Source: Haloterrigena sp. KLK7 (lineage in GTDB: Archaea > Halobacteriota > Halobacteria > Halobacteriales > Natrialbaceae). Taken from it: a stretch of DNA of 64,000 nt. The stretch is from NCBI RefSeq assembly GCF_037914945.1, contig NZ_CP149787.1, positions 372,001-436,000 on the forward strand. Direction: 5' to 3'. This document shows, piece by piece, positions 45,805 through 53,419 of the stretch. The notes beneath the pieces are model-generated. The model did no database searches, was not told the origin of the DNA, and was given only the letters and a program-made list of their open reading frames with translations. Every line of letters begins with the position of its first letter. The stretch's first letter is position 1. Made by a program: the position numbers and the translations under genes.

Positions 45805-46797
45805 ATGGACGCCGCGTGGTCCGTCGACGAGCAGCCGGTCGTCGGTATCGTCGACGCGAACGCCGACACGGGATCGAGAGCCGACGCCGACGGCGAGTCG
45901 CTCGCAGACGCGCTGCAACCGACCGTCGCGGCCCGCGACGCGACGGCGGTCAGCGGCGACGTCGACGCCGTGCTCGCGGCGACGCCGTCGGTTCTCGTGG
46001 CGGCCGGCGACGACGGCCTCTCGGCGATCGCTCGCGCCGGCGCCGACGTCCCCGTGCTCCCGGTCGGCGACGTCACCGGAATCGACGCCGTCGACCGGAC
46101 GCGGGTGCCGGCGGCGCTCGAGGCCGTCCTCGCGGGCGAGGCGACCGTCGATCGGCACGCGGTTCTGGACCTCGAGGTCGACGCTCCCGGCGGCGGGAGC
46201 GGCGCCGCCGGATACGACGGCGTCGATATCGACGTTGACGTCGACGGCGACGCCGTCAGTGCCGGGACCGGTTCCGAGGCCGACGGGACCGATTCCGACG
46301 CGAGCAGCGGCGGTACCGAGGACAGCGCGGGCGATTCCGGACCCGCCGACGGCGGAGGCGACGCCGAAACCGGCGAGACGGTCCGCGACCGCGCGCTGTT
46401 CGACGTCGCGCTCGTGACCGACGAACCGGCTCGCATCTCCGAGTACGGCGTCTCGAGCCGCGGGGACTCGATCGCGACGTTCCGGGCCGACGGCGTCGTG
46501 GTCGCGACGGCGGCCGGCAGTCACGGCTACGCCGGCACCGTCGACGCGCCCCACCTCTCGGAGGCCGTCGGCGCGGTCGCCGTCGCGCCCGTCGCCCCCT
46601 TCGTCACCGACACGCGCCGCTGGGTGCTTCCCGACGACCGACTCGAGCTCACGGTCGAACGCGACGAGGGCCCGATCGCGCTCGTCGCCGACGGCCGGCG
46701 CGTGACGTCGGTCGGCGTCGACGCGCGGATCTCCGTCTCGGTCGACGACTCGCTCGAGACGCTCTCCGTGTCCGACGGCGCGCTCGAGGGTCGATAA
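45805..46797 (+). CDS. Degenerate NAD kinase-like protein with acidic low-complexity insert
   Basis: The 330-residue protein follows the NAD kinase plan. The catalytic GGDGT is replaced by AGDDGLSAI, and the later block is DGVVVATAAGSHGYAG where active enzymes usually have STPTGSTAY. Residues about 130-190 form an Asp/Gly/Ser-rich insertion not found in NAD kinases. Kinase activity is therefore doubtful, and a nucleotide-binding or regulatory role is possible. It starts 40 bp after the peptidase gene and may be co-transcribed. Confidence 0.72.
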   Translation: MDAAWSVDEQPVVGIVDANADTGSRADADGESLADALQPTVAARDATAVSGDVDAVLAATPSVLVAAGDDGLSAIARAGADVPVLPVGDVTGIDAVDRTRVPAALEAVLAGEATVDRHAVLDLEVDAPGGGSGAAGYDGVDIDVDVDGDAVSAGTGSEADGTDSDASSGGTEDSAGDSGPADGGGDAETGETVRDRALFDVALVTDEPARISEYGVSSRGDSIATFRADGVVVATAAGSHGYAGTVDAPHLSEAVGAVAVAPVAPFVTDTRRWVLPDDRLELTVERDEGPIALVADGRRVTSVGVDARISVSVDDSLETLSVSDGALEGR

Positions 46798-46829
46798 CCG
46801 CAGTCGAGAAAGAGTAGTCGTGGCCGTTT

Positions 46830-47270
46830 TCAGGCGCGCGCACCGACTCGGTCGGGCGCGTCCGCCTTGTTGTTCGCGTAGGCGTTGTACGCCGAGAGGA
46901 CGGCGACAGCCAGCCCGGAGGCCGCGGTCCCGGTCGCCAGCGTGCTACTTCCCATGTCGATCACGGCGGGCGAGACGAGCAGCCAGAGGCCGAGCAGTAC
47001 GGCCAGCGACGCGACCCCGACGCTCGCCAGTCGATCCCGCGAGAGGCGGACGAAGTTATAGCCCGCCAGCAGGAAGATTCCCGTCCCGACGAGCGTGTCG
47101 TTCCAGATCGCCTGGTCCGTCGCCTCGAAGATGAACGGCGAGGCGACGACGTAGAGCCCGATGATCGCGACGAGGGCGCTCAACCACTGCATCATGTCGG
47201 TGTTGAGCGTGTTGTTGTGGTCGGCTCGCCTGGTGCTGTCTCGGTTCGTGTCAGTTGGTGTATCGCTCAT
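46830..47270 (-). CDS. SPW-repeat membrane protein
   Basis: The 146-residue protein has a polar N-terminus and four hydrophobic helices. Two repeats, VAIIGLYVVASPFIF followed by W, and LLGLWLLVSPAVI, fit the SPW repeat family. The start MSDTPTDTN at 47270 was chosen because the longer frame adds unrelated residues. SPW proteins are small membrane proteins of unknown role, often linked to stress genes. Confidence 0.78.
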   Translation of the reverse strand: MSDTPTDTNRDSTRRADHNNTLNTDMMQWLSALVAIIGLYVVASPFIFEATDQAIWNDTLVGTGIFLLAGYNFVRLSRDRLASVGVASLAVLLGLWLLVSPAVIDMGSSTLATGTAASGLAVAVLSAYNAYANNKADAPDRVGARA

Positions 47271-47529
47271 GTCTCCACCGACGATAGCCGATTCCCGTGC
47301 AAAGCGGTCGTGCCTGCGGTTGTCTGCATCCACGGATACCGACGTGTTTCCGGTCCAGATGCCCCGCAATAACGCTCCTCCAGGCCGAGCTATTCCTCAA
47401 GGCGGGCGGAGATGCCACTCGAGGCGAGTCGGAAAAAGACGGCGAGTACCGGCGGTGACGGCGGGTCGTCGCGATCGAGACCGCCTCGCGGTCGGCAACG
47501 GCGAGGCGCTCGAGGCGGAGGGTTGGTGC

Positions 47530-47775
47530 CTAGCTGTTGTACGGCTCTTCGTCCCGGTGGTGGTCCGGGTTCTCCTGCTCGAGGGCGTCGTCGACCCGGT
47601 CGTCGGACTTGTGTTCGATGTCCTGGCGTCGCTGCTCTTCGTCCTGCTGCTCGCGGGCCTCCTTCTCTTCCTCGGTGAGTTCCTCCTCGTCGTCCTCGGC
47701 CTCGGTGTCTTCGTGAGCCAGTTCGACGTCCCGCCCGTGTTCGTCTTTGCCGGTCTCGTCAGTGTTGTCGGACAT
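47530..47775 (-). CDS. Highly acidic small hypothetical protein
   Basis: The 81-residue protein is almost entirely charged (ELTEEEKEAREQQDEEQRRQ) with no hydrophobic core, and is probably a coiled coil or disordered. Similar acidic proteins are common in haloarchaea without known function. It starts at an ATG at 47775. Confidence 0.6.
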   Translation of the reverse strand: MSDNTDETGKDEHGRDVELAHEDTEAEDDEEELTEEEKEAREQQDEEQRRQDIEHKSDDRVDDALEQENPDHHRDEEPYNS

Positions 47776-48118
47776 ACTGATCCCGACTGGGGCTACCGTC
47801 GAATCGCGAAAAGGCGTTGGGCTTGCGAAGGTCGGCCGGAACGAGTCGGTTCGTTCGTCGGCGATCGTCTCGGTGATCGTCCGGTCGCTCCGATGAGAGA
47901 CCTCGAGACGACGGTGATCGCTCTGCTATCGTGGCGACGGGGATTTCCACTCCCTCCCCAGCCGATTCGTTCGCTATCCGAGGGGCTCACTTCGTTCACC
48001 CTCGCACCGCTCACTCATCCCTCGCACAGTGTCGTCGATCGCCCTCACTGGCGTTCGGACGATCGACAGTGTGCGCCACCGTGGATCGGTGGATCCGAAG
48101 CGCGACCGACGTCGCCCC
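47776..48118. other. Gene-free region containing a dispersed element
   Basis: No gene is supported. Bases 47937-47967 match 57871-57901 at 29 of 31 positions, and both copies are followed by a shared CTCATCCCTCGC end (near 48026 and 57994). The element is therefore about 90-125 bp with a variable middle. It is a candidate non-autonomous repeat. Confidence 0.5.
47937..48026. repeat. Dispersed intergenic element, copy A
   Basis: The conserved head includes ACGGGGATT and CCCTCCCCAGCCGATT and the end is CTCATCCCTCGC. Copy B lies at about 57871-57994. The middle differs between copies, which is typical of decayed insertion-type elements. Confidence 0.5.
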
Positions 48119-48802
48119 TCACCACGCCTCGCCCGAGGCCAGATCGATCTCGCTGTCGCCCTTTGCAGAGGGGCAGATGTCGGCCAGCACGCAGTCGCCG
48201 CAGTCGGGGTTGCGGGCGGTACAGGTCGCGCGACCGTGGTCGATACAGAGGTGGGTGAACTGCTGCCAGTAGCCCTCGGGGACGATCTCCATTAGATCCC
48301 GCTCGATCGCCTCCGGGCGCTCCTCCTCGGTCAGGCCGAGCCTGCGCGAGAGCCGCTGGACGTGGGTGTCGACGACGATCCCCTCGACCACGTCGTGGCC
48401 GTGCTGGAGGACCACGTTAGCCGTCTTCCGGCCGACGCCCGACAGCTCCGTCAGTTCGTCCATCGTGTCCGGTACCTCGCCGTCGTGCTCCTCGAGGATC
48501 GTCTCGCAGGTGCTCTTGATGTAGCCCGCCTTGCTGTTGTAGTACGTGATCGAGTTCAGGTCCTCCGCGAGCTCCTCTTCGGGCGCGTTGGCGTAGTCCT
48601 CGGCCCCGTCGTACTTCTCGAAGAGGTGTTTCGTCTCCGCGTTGACCCGCTCGTCGGTACACTGCGCCGAGAGGATCACCGCGATCAGCAACTCCAGGCG
48701 ATTCGAGTACCGCAGCGAGATCGTCGAGTCCGGATACGCCTCCTCGAGGCGATCGACGACTTCGGCGGCCTGCTCCGTCCGCGTCTCCAGTGGGGTTCCC
48801 AT
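48119..48802 (-). CDS. nth: Endonuclease III (DNA glycosylase/AP lyase)
   Basis: The 227-residue enzyme has the HhH-GPD motif (LTELSGVGRKTANVVLQHG, with the catalytic lysine in GRKTA and Asp in VVDTHVQRLSRRLGL) and a C-terminal 4Fe-4S cluster site CTARNPDCGDCVLADIC. It removes oxidised pyrimidines from DNA and cuts the abasic site in base excision repair. Length and motifs are normal. Confidence 0.95.
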   Translation of the reverse strand: MGTPLETRTEQAAEVVDRLEEAYPDSTISLRYSNRLELLIAVILSAQCTDERVNAETKHLFEKYDGAEDYANAPEEELAEDLNSITYYNSKAGYIKSTCETILEEHDGEVPDTMDELTELSGVGRKTANVVLQHGHDVVEGIVVDTHVQRLSRRLGLTEEERPEAIERDLMEIVPEGYWQQFTHLCIDHGRATCTARNPDCGDCVLADICPSAKGDSEIDLASGEAW

Positions 48803-48943
48803 GTGCGTCCGATAGGAGCGTCGTCTGTTGAGCGTTCGGATTCGGCGTTGCGGCGAGCGGCCGGATGTCGCGTCCGTGAGTCAGTCTGCCGAGAATAGTA
48901 GGGCCTCCCGTCCGCGAACCGGTTCCCGCGCGGGATGCCGTGA

Positions 48944-48951
48944 CCTTTAAG
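48944..48951 (+). promoter_or_regulatory. TATA-like box of the decarboxylase gene
   Basis: CCTTTAAG is centred 28 nt before the ATG at 48976, supporting a leaderless start there rather than at the upstream in-frame codon at 48940. Confidence 0.5.
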
Positions 48952-48975
48952 CGGCCTTCATCCACCTATCTGGAT

Positions 48976-49959
48976 ATGAAAGCGACCGCCATGGCCCATC
49001 CGATTCAGGGCTTGGTCAAGTATCACGGGATGCGAGACGATATCGAGCGCCTGCCGTATCACGACAGCATCAGCCTCTGTACGGCCCCCAGCCACACCCG
49101 CACGACCGTCGAGTTCTCGATGGACTACGAGGAGGACACGTTCGTCGTCGACGGCGAGGAACTCGACGGCCGGGCCTACGAACGCGTCGAAGCCGTCGTC
49201 GAGAAGGCCCGCTCGAAGTCCGACGCGGCCCACACCGTCTACCCGGTCCGCCTCGAGAGCGAGAACAGCTTCCCGTCGAACGTCGGCCTCGGCTCGTCCT
49301 CGTCGGGCTTCGCCGCGGCCGCGATGGCGCTGGCCGAGGCCGCCGAACTCGACGCCTCGCGCCAGGAGATCTCGACGATCGCCCGCGTCGGATCGGCCTC
49401 GGCCGCTCGCGCGGTCACCGGCGCGTTCTCGCAACTGCACACGGGCCTGAACGACGAGGACTGTCGCTCGCGGCGCATTCCGAGCGACCTCCACGAGGAC
49501 CTCAAGATCGTCGTCGGCCTCGTCCCCTACCACAAGGAGACCGAGGACGCCCACCGCGAGGCCGCCGACAGCCACATGTTCCAGGCTCGCAACGCCCACA
49601 TCCACGGCCAGATCGCCGAGATGCGCGACGCCCTGCGGAACAACGAGTTCGACCGCGCGTTCGAACTCGCCGAACAGGACTCCCTCTCGCTGGCCGCGAC
49701 GACGATGACCGGCCCCTCGGGATGGGTCTACTGGCAGCCCGCCACCCTGAAGATCTTCAACCGCGTGCGCGAACTCCGCGAGGAGGAGGACATCCCCGTC
49801 TACTTCTCGACCGACACCGGCGCCAGCGTCTACGTCAACACCACCGAGGAGCACGCCGACGAGGTCGAGGAAGCGGTCTCGGACTGCGGCGTCTCCACCA
49901 CCGTCTGGGACGTCGGCGGCCCCGCGAAGCTCCTGGACGAGGACCAGCACCTGTTCTAG
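48976..49959 (+). CDS. mvaD: Phosphomevalonate decarboxylase (GHMP family)
   Basis: The 327-residue protein has the GHMP nucleotide loop SNVGLGSSSSGFAAAAMAL and the decarboxylase regions ASAARAVTGAFSQLH and STDTGASVYV. Haloarchaeal homologues act on 5-phosphomevalonate to give isopentenyl phosphate in the alternative mevalonate pathway, and this copy has the same overall layout. It supplies the lipid precursors of archaeal membranes. The substrate preference is inferred from the lineage. Confidence 0.9.
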   Translation: MKATAMAHPIQGLVKYHGMRDDIERLPYHDSISLCTAPSHTRTTVEFSMDYEEDTFVVDGEELDGRAYERVEAVVEKARSKSDAAHTVYPVRLESENSFPSNVGLGSSSSGFAAAAMALAEAAELDASRQEISTIARVGSASAARAVTGAFSQLHTGLNDEDCRSRRIPSDLHEDLKIVVGLVPYHKETEDAHREAADSHMFQARNAHIHGQIAEMRDALRNNEFDRAFELAEQDSLSLAATTMTGPSGWVYWQPATLKIFNRVRELREEEDIPVYFSTDTGASVYVNTTEEHADEVEEAVSDCGVSTTVWDVGGPAKLLDEDQHLF

Positions 49960-50083
49960 GCCGGCGGTCCACCGCGTCGCTCGCGCTTCGCTTCGTGCCG
50001 CCGAGCGACCGACAGTTCGCGCGAGTGAAACGCGTTGAAAGAGTCATATACTGCGTCGGGCTAGTACACCGGTAGTGAACCCG

Positions 50084-50557
50084 ATGGTCGATCTCGACAG
50101 GGACGACATGGCGATCCTTCACGTCCTGCAGGACGACGCCCGGAACGCGACGACCGAAGCGATCGGCGCGGACGTCGGCCTCGCGGCGAGTACCGTCGCG
50201 TCGCGGATCAACGACCTCGAGGACCGCGGAGTCATCACGGGCTACACGCCCGAAATCGACTACGAAAAGGCCGGATTCGAACAGCGGACGTTGCTCGTCG
50301 GAACCGTTACCGACGAGGCCGACGAGGCGGTCGTCGCCCGCGTGAGCGAGGTCGAGAACGTCATCAGCGTCAGGCGACTGCTGTCCGACGAAGCGGACCT
50401 CCACATCGAACTCGTGACCGATACCCAGAAACGAGTGGAGGCGGTCACCGACGAGTTGCACGAACTCGGGATCGAGATCACGCGGACGAGCGTTATCGTC
50501 GAGGAGCGCACGCGGCCGTTCGATCACTTCGGGGAGAAGTATACGACCGACGGCTGA
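50084..50557 (+). CDS. Lrp/AsnC-family transcriptional regulator
   Basis: The 157-residue protein starts with an HTH (DMAILHVLQDDARNATTEAI, then LAASTVASRINDLEDRGVI) and continues with a RAM ligand domain (LLVGTVTDEADEAVVARVSE). It probably senses an amino acid and controls metabolism genes. A TATA-like box near 50046-50051 fits either the ATG used here or a leaderless GTG at 50075, which would add three residues. Confidence 0.88.
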   Translation: MVDLDRDDMAILHVLQDDARNATTEAIGADVGLAASTVASRINDLEDRGVITGYTPEIDYEKAGFEQRTLLVGTVTDEADEAVVARVSEVENVISVRRLLSDEADLHIELVTDTQKRVEAVTDELHELGIEITRTSVIVEERTRPFDHFGEKYTTDG

Positions 50558-50681
50558 GTTTCGGAATAATTGCGCCGAAACCGGGCCGATTTCCGACGAG
50601 TGTCGCGAGGGGTTGAAGGGAATCCGGAAAAGCGTCCGGTCAGCGACGTGTTTTAGGGTCGGTGAACGATAGCCGGACTCG

Positions 50682-50960
50682 ATGTCCGATCAGTCGCGCC
50701 CTCCCGACGATCGCCGCCCGCCGAGCGAGAGAGTCGTCGAAGCGGTCGCCGCCGCGTTCGGTACGTCTCCGCTGGATTTCGAACCCACGCTCTACGAGAC
50801 GGTCGATCCCGAGGCGCTCGATTCCCTCGTCCGTACCGGCCCGGAGTCCCTTCGGATCCGGTTTCGGTACGGAGAGTGTTCCGTCGTCGTCACCGGAACC
50901 GGTCGCGTCGACGTCTCGCCGCCCGACAAGGAGATCTCTACGAACGACGAGCGCCTCTAA
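50682..50960 (+). CDS. HalOD1-domain protein
   Basis: The 92-residue protein fits the haloarchaeal output domain HalOD1: VVEAVAAAFGTSPLDFEPTL, YETVDPEALDSLV and RFRYGECSVVVTGTGRVDV. These short proteins often follow or belong to signalling genes. The nearest sensor kinase is 2.5 kb downstream, so a link is possible but unsupported. Confidence 0.78.
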   Translation: MSDQSRPPDDRRPPSERVVEAVAAAFGTSPLDFEPTLYETVDPEALDSLVRTGPESLRIRFRYGECSVVVTGTGRVDVSPPDKEISTNDERL

Positions 50961-51041
50961 CGAGCGAATCACGTCGGACGAGCGATGGGGACTCGCGGAC
51001 GGCTATCGAGCGTCCCGAATTCGTTCGACGCTCGCCGTGAA

Positions 51042-51049
51042 CCTATACT
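51042..51049 (+). promoter_or_regulatory. TATA-like box of the NDH-2-like gene
   Basis: CCTATACT is centred about 26 nt before the ATG at 51072, indicating a leaderless transcript and supporting the start MHVVVLGAGYAGL. Confidence 0.5.
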
Positions 51050-51071
51050 CCTCGCGGCCGTAGCCGCCGCT

Positions 51072-52223
51072 ATGCACGTCGTCGTCCTCGGCGCGGGCTA
51101 CGCGGGGCTGACTCTCACGAAGTTGCTCGAGTCGTCACTCCCGTCCGACGTCGACCTCACGCTGGTCGACGAGTCGCCGGACCACCTCGTCCAGCACGAA
51201 CTCCACCGGGTGATCCGCCGGCCGGGAGTGGCGAACGAGATCCGGATCTCGCTGCCGGAGGCCCTCGAGCGCGCGACGGTTCGCGTCGCGCGCGTCGAGG
51301 ATATCGACCGGGACGAGCGCGCGGTGTCGCTCTCGGACGGTCGCCTCGAGTACGATCTGGTCGCGATCTGTCTCGGCGCGCGGACCGCCTACTACGGTCT
51401 CGAGGGCGTCCCCGACCACGGACTTCCGCTGAAGCGGCTGGCGGACGCGCGCCGGATCAGGTCGCGGGCGCTCGAGGTACTGCGGGACGACGGCGGTCGA
51501 ATCGTCGTCGGCGGGGCCGGCCTCTCCGGCGTGCAGGTCGCGGGCGAACTCGCCGCGCTGGCCCGCGAGGAGTACGGATCGGCGTCGATCGCGATCCTCG
51601 AACAGCGAGCGCGAGTCGCGCCGGGGTTCCCCGCGGACTTCGGGGACGCGATCGCACGCGCGCTCGAGTCGTCCGATATCGAGATCCGGACGGGAGCGAC
51701 CGTCGCGGGAGCCGACGCGGCCAGCGTCCGACTCGAGTCGGGCGAACGGCTCCCCTCGGACCTGTTCGTCTGGACCGGCGGCATTCGAGGCACGGACGCC
51801 GTCGGCGAGCGACCGACGGTCGAGGCGGATCTGCGACTCGACGACCGCGCGTTCGCGCTCGGCGACGCCGCGCGGGTCGTCGACGCCGACGGCGAAACGG
51901 TGCCGGCGAGCGCGCAGGCGGCCGTCCGCGAGGCCCGGACGGCGGCCGAGAACATCGGGCGACTCGTCGACGCGCGCCGAGACGGCGTCGAGACGTTCGA
52001 GCCCGACCTCGAGGCGTTCCGGTTCGAGTCGCCGGGCTGGGTCGTCAGCGTCGGCGACGACGCGGTCGCGACGGTCGGCTCCCGCGTCCTCACGGGACGG
52101 CCCGCGAAGGCGCTGAAGGCGAGCGTCGGCGTCGGCTACCTCTCCGGTGTCGGCGGCGTCGGCAATGCGGTCGGCTTCGCCTCCCGGGAGTTCGTTCCGG
52201 ATCGGTTCCGGCGGGATCGGTGA
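51072..52223 (+). CDS. Type II NADH dehydrogenase-like FAD oxidoreductase
   Basis: The 383-residue protein has an N-terminal FAD-binding VVVLGAGYAGLTLTKLLE, a second Rossmann site RIVVGGAGLSGVQVAGELAA, the VWTGGIRG turn and FALGDAARVV near the C-terminus. It looks like a single-subunit, non-pumping NADH:quinone oxidoreductase. Since the nuo operon lacks the NADH module, this could be the actual NADH entry to the quinone pool. That is inference. Confidence 0.85.
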   Translation: MHVVVLGAGYAGLTLTKLLESSLPSDVDLTLVDESPDHLVQHELHRVIRRPGVANEIRISLPEALERATVRVARVEDIDRDERAVSLSDGRLEYDLVAICLGARTAYYGLEGVPDHGLPLKRLADARRIRSRALEVLRDDGGRIVVGGAGLSGVQVAGELAALAREEYGSASIAILEQRARVAPGFPADFGDAIARALESSDIEIRTGATVAGADAASVRLESGERLPSDLFVWTGGIRGTDAVGERPTVEADLRLDDRAFALGDAARVVDADGETVPASAQAAVREARTAAENIGRLVDARRDGVETFEPDLEAFRFESPGWVVSVGDDAVATVGSRVLTGRPAKALKASVGVGYLSGVGGVGNAVGFASREFVPDRFRRDR

Positions 52224-52241
52224 CGGTCGGCCGGTCGAGCG

Positions 52242-53258
52242 TTACTCGAGCGAGATCACGACCTTGCCCTGGTGCTCGCCGGCCTCTACGTACCGGTAGG
52301 CCTCGCGGACCTCGTCGAAGCCGAAGGTGCGGTCGATCACCGGCTCGAGGTCCGCGGCTTCGATCGCGCTGTTCATCCGGTCGAACATCGCGCGGCTACC
52401 GACGCCCATCGATCCCTTGACGGTGAGCCCCTTCAGGAGGATCGGGTTGGGGTGAACCCGACCGTCCGGTCCGGAGAGGACGCCGATGAGGTGGACGTGT
52501 CCGTCGAAGGCCGCGGCCTCGATCGACCGCTGGAGCGTTCCCGAGCCGCCGACCTCGACGACGTGGTCGACGCCGCCGACCGCCTCCTGGACGGCCTCGC
52601 CCCACTCGGGCGTCTCCTCGTAGTTGAGCGTCCAGGTCGCGCCCAACTCGCGGGCGCGCTCGAGTTTCTCGTCGCTCGAGGAGGTGACGAAGACGTCGGC
52701 GCCCTGCATCGTCGCGAACTGCAGCGCGAACGTCGAGACGCCGCCGGTGCCCAGTACCAGGACGGTCTCGTCGGCGGTCAGATCGCCCTCCTCGTGGAGC
52801 TCGCGCCACGCGGTCAGTCCGGCGCAGGTGAGCGTGGCCCCCTGCTCGTACGAGAGGGTGTCGGGGAGCACCGCGAGACTGTCGGCGGGGAACGTCGCGT
52901 ACTCGGCAAGCGCGCCGTCGGTGTTGCCGCCCGTCGTCCGTTCGATCTTCTCGGGCGCGACCGGGCCGTCGACCCAGTCGGGGGCGAATGGGGTCGCGAC
53001 GCGGTCGCCCTCGGAGAGGCGCTCGACGTCGTCGCCGACCGCGACGACCTCGCCGGCGCCGTCGGACAGCGGGACGACCGGCAGTTCCGTGCCGGGGTAG
53101 ACGCGGTCCTCGTGGGCGATCGACAGATCGCGGTAGTTGAGCGAGGCGGCGCGAATCTCGACGAGCGCCTCGTCGGCCGCCGGTTCGGGACGGTCGCGTT
53201 CGACTTCGACGATGCCGGAGTAGTCACTCGTGGCGTCCTGGACTTCGTAGGCCTTCAT
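52242..53258 (-). CDS. Medium-chain NAD(P)H-dependent oxidoreductase (quinone reductase/zinc-type alcohol dehydrogenase family)
   Basis: The 338-residue protein has the GroES-like domain with SLNYRDLSIAH and VVPLSDGAGEVVAVGDDVER, and the cofactor domain with VLVLGTGGVSTFALQFATMQ. The structural zinc cysteines are absent, pointing to the quinone-reductase-like branch. The physiological substrate is unknown. A TATA-like GTTAAAAG lies about 30 nt upstream of the ATG. Confidence 0.87.
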   Translation of the reverse strand: MKAYEVQDATSDYSGIVEVERDRPEPAADEALVEIRAASLNYRDLSIAHEDRVYPGTELPVVPLSDGAGEVVAVGDDVERLSEGDRVATPFAPDWVDGPVAPEKIERTTGGNTDGALAEYATFPADSLAVLPDTLSYEQGATLTCAGLTAWRELHEEGDLTADETVLVLGTGGVSTFALQFATMQGADVFVTSSSDEKLERARELGATWTLNYEETPEWGEAVQEAVGGVDHVVEVGGSGTLQRSIEAAAFDGHVHLIGVLSGPDGRVHPNPILLKGLTVKGSMGVGSRAMFDRMNSAIEAADLEPVIDRTFGFDEVREAYRYVEAGEHQGKVVISLE

Positions 53259-53419
53259 CGCTCGAGCGGAGGGACGCTCGATCTTTTAACCCTGCGTCCG
53301 GCAACCGTGTTGCCGGAACTAGGTGCTACCGGCAAGCGACGACGGCGCGTCGACCGCCGCCGGCGGAATCGCGCTCGGCGGTACAGACCTTTTAGTCGTC
53401 GACCGAGTATGGGGGATCG

